Shown piece after piece: positions 5,962 through 6,349 of a stretch of DNA of 6,349 bases. How positions within the stretch are numbered: position 1 is the stretch's first letter; each line of letters opens with the position of its first letter. The position numbers were made by a program, and so were the translations under genes. Under the pieces are notes generated by a model. That model was not told the DNA's origin, made no database searches, and worked only from the letters and a program-made list of their open reading frames with translations. The stretch lies in NCBI GenBank assembly GCA_021823555.1, contig JAKANW010000179.1, positions 1 to 6,349 of the forward strand, read 5' to 3'. This DNA comes from Chloroflexota bacterium. Lineage in GTDB: Bacteria > Chloroflexota > Anaerolineae > Anaerolineales > Villigracilaceae.

Positions 5962-6019
5962 TTGAGCCTCCTGCCATGATATACGCCAAATTGTTAATTT
6001 TGCCTCGCGGCGCGAACCC

Positions 6020-6025
6020 ATTATA
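6020..6025 (-). promoter_or_regulatory. Candidate -10 box for the helical protein gene
   Basis: A consensus TATAAT lies on the minus strand (plus strand ATTATA), 58 nt upstream of the ATG at 5961. The -35 region 17 bp upstream reads TTTCAA, a poor match to TTGACA. Transcription would start near 6013, leaving a leader of about 50 nt and placing the alternative ATG at 6021 upstream of the transcript. Confidence 0.5.
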
Positions 6026-6035
6026 CTGCCTGGCG

Positions 6036-6064
6036 CTGAAAATTGAAAATTTTGCAGTTATAAT
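6036..6064 (+). promoter_or_regulatory. Candidate distal promoter P1 of the aldolase unit
   Basis: CTGAAA (6036-6041), a 17-bp spacer and a perfect TATAAT (6059-6064). The -10 lies within GTTATAATCAAAA (6057-6069), which recurs exactly at 6126-6138. An AT-rich palindrome AAAATT-GAA-AATTTT (6039-6053) overlaps the spacer. The box is back to back with the minus-strand -10 at 6020-6025, forming a compact divergent promoter region. Confidence 0.5.
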
Positions 6065-6087
6065 CAAAAGTACTAGATCCAATTTTT

Positions 6088-6101
6088 ATCTCCTGGGAGA
6101 T
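6088..6101. promoter_or_regulatory. Perfect dyad ATCTCCTGGGAGAT, possible operator
   Basis: A 14-bp perfect palindrome (ATCTCC TG GGAGAT) lies between the two candidate plus-strand -10 boxes, immediately upstream of where the -35 of P2 should be. It is followed by TTTT, but the stem-loop would be very short (4-bp stem if the loop is 6 nt), so an operator for a dimeric regulator is more plausible than a terminator. There is no direct evidence of a regulator. Confidence 0.35.
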
Positions 6102-6125
6102 TTTTAAGGACGGCCCACCTGTCTG

Positions 6126-6138
6126 GTTATAATCAAAA
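6126..6138 (+). promoter_or_regulatory. Candidate proximal -10 (P2) in a 13-nt direct repeat
   Basis: GTTATAATCAAAA contains TATAAT at 6128-6133 and is identical to 6057-6069, 69 bp upstream. The expected -35 position (6105-6110, TAAGGA) matches TTGACA poorly, so this promoter would be weak or activator-dependent. Transcription would start near 6140, about 27 nt before the small ORF. Confidence 0.45.
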
Positions 6139-6166
6139 AACCATATTCCCCGTTCGGAGAACTCTC

Positions 6167-6259
6167 ATGTTGGAACAATTGGATGATCTTTTCCCGCTCA
6201 CTTGGCAGGAAGTCAATTCACTCGGCGCGAACAACGCCGTTCAAGGAGAAATGCAATGA
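6167..6259 (+). CDS. 30-residue small ORF preceding the aldolase gene
   Basis: ATG at 6167 after GGAG at 6156-6159 with a 7-nt spacer, encoding 30 residues: MLEQLDDLFPLTWQEVNSLG, then ANNAVQGEMQ, then TGA. The stop overlaps the next start as ATGA at 6256-6259, a classic arrangement for translational coupling. The peptide is acidic, with no signal peptide, no membrane span and no run of a single amino acid typical of attenuators. It may be a coupled small protein or a leader ORF that controls aldolase translation. The start and ribosome binding site are good, but the short length leaves coding status uncertain. Confidence 0.45.
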   Translation: MLEQLDDLFPLTWQEVNSLGANNAVQGEMQ

Positions 6260-6349
6260 CAACAGATATTCAATCTTTATTGGGCGATAGAGCGGAGTCG
6301 CTGCTGGGTTTCAATTCGCCCAAAATTTCCAAGGAACGTTTGCATCTGC
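6256..6349 (+). CDS. N-terminus of probable class I fructose-bisphosphate aldolase (partial)
   Basis: Starts at ATG 6256 after AAGGAG (6243-6248, 7-nt spacer) and runs off the window after 31 codons. It begins MTTDIQSLLGDRAESLLGF, followed by NSPKISKERLHL. The pattern LLGDxAESLL...ISKERLHL matches my memory of the start of archaeal-type/bacterial class I fructose-bisphosphate aldolases (DhnA/FbaB-like), in which a PGPDFVDR-like segment follows. No catalytic lysine is in view, so the call rests only on N-terminal resemblance. The enzyme would interconvert fructose-1,6-bisphosphate with glyceraldehyde-3-phosphate and dihydroxyacetone phosphate in the cytosol. It diverges from the rest of the window and is coupled by ATGA to the small ORF. 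Confidence 0.55.
   Translation, partial: MTTDIQSLLGDRAESLLGFNSPKISKERLHL

Noticed and set aside
5368..5979. Plus-strand ORF of 203 codons opposite the helical protein
   Set aside because: It is longer than the accepted gene, but its first part runs through the palindromic repeats. The minus-strand frame has AGGAGG at good spacing, a -10 box and a protein-like composition.
5962..6021. N-terminal extension of the helical protein to an ATG at 6021
   Set aside because: The codon overlaps a minus-strand TATAAT and lacks a Shine-Dalgarno; 5961 has an ideal one.
6088..6105. Intrinsic terminator (dyad followed by TTTT)
   Set aside because: The stem would be about 4 bp with a 6-nt loop, and it lies between promoter-like boxes with no gene ending there on the plus strand.

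Overview
The window looks like a chromosomal segment of an environmental bacterium, probably Chloroflexota (Anaerolineae-like). This rests on remembered family resemblance of the small membrane protein, the helical protein and the aldolase N-terminus, and on the abundance of short palindromic and heptameric repeats. No rRNA or other marker gene is present, so the assignment is tentative. No tRNA, rRNA, CRISPR array, integrase or transposase was seen.

Layout: almost everything is on the minus strand, so transcription runs from high to low coordinates. From right to left these are a 173-aa helical protein of unknown function (5440-5961), a 353-base gap filled with nested palindromic repeats, and a three-gene molybdenum-hydroxylase operon. 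The operon consists of a fused FAD/[2Fe-2S] subunit (3638-5086), a small polytopic membrane protein (3202-3630) and a xanthine-dehydrogenase-family molybdopterin subunit (990-3194). A GC-rich hairpin follows, then an alpha/beta hydrolase (53-940). At the right edge a divergent plus-strand unit begins: a 30-codon small ORF whose stop overlaps the start of a gene resembling class I fructose-bisphosphate aldolase, cut off by the window end.

How the genes work together: the molybdopterin subunit would hydroxylate a substrate (N-heterocycle or aldehyde, not identifiable here). Electrons would pass through the two [2Fe-2S] clusters to FAD in the fused subunit. The membrane protein between them is tightly packed, with 7-nt gaps and stop codons overlapping the next Shine-Dalgarno, so it is probably co-translated with the enzyme and may position it at the membrane. 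The hydrolase could act on the product, but a hairpin separates it and it lacks an obvious ribosome binding site.

Most unusual: repeats that look intergenic in character lie in frame inside the enzyme genes. Related heptamer arrays encode a similar peptide in the inter-domain linker of the FAD/FeS subunit and in a predicted surface loop of the large subunit. A third, different repeat-like sequence sits in a loop of the FAD domain. With the 353-base nested-palindrome gap, this suggests a genome in which small mobile or recombinogenic repeats have entered coding sequence and may have built a protein linker.
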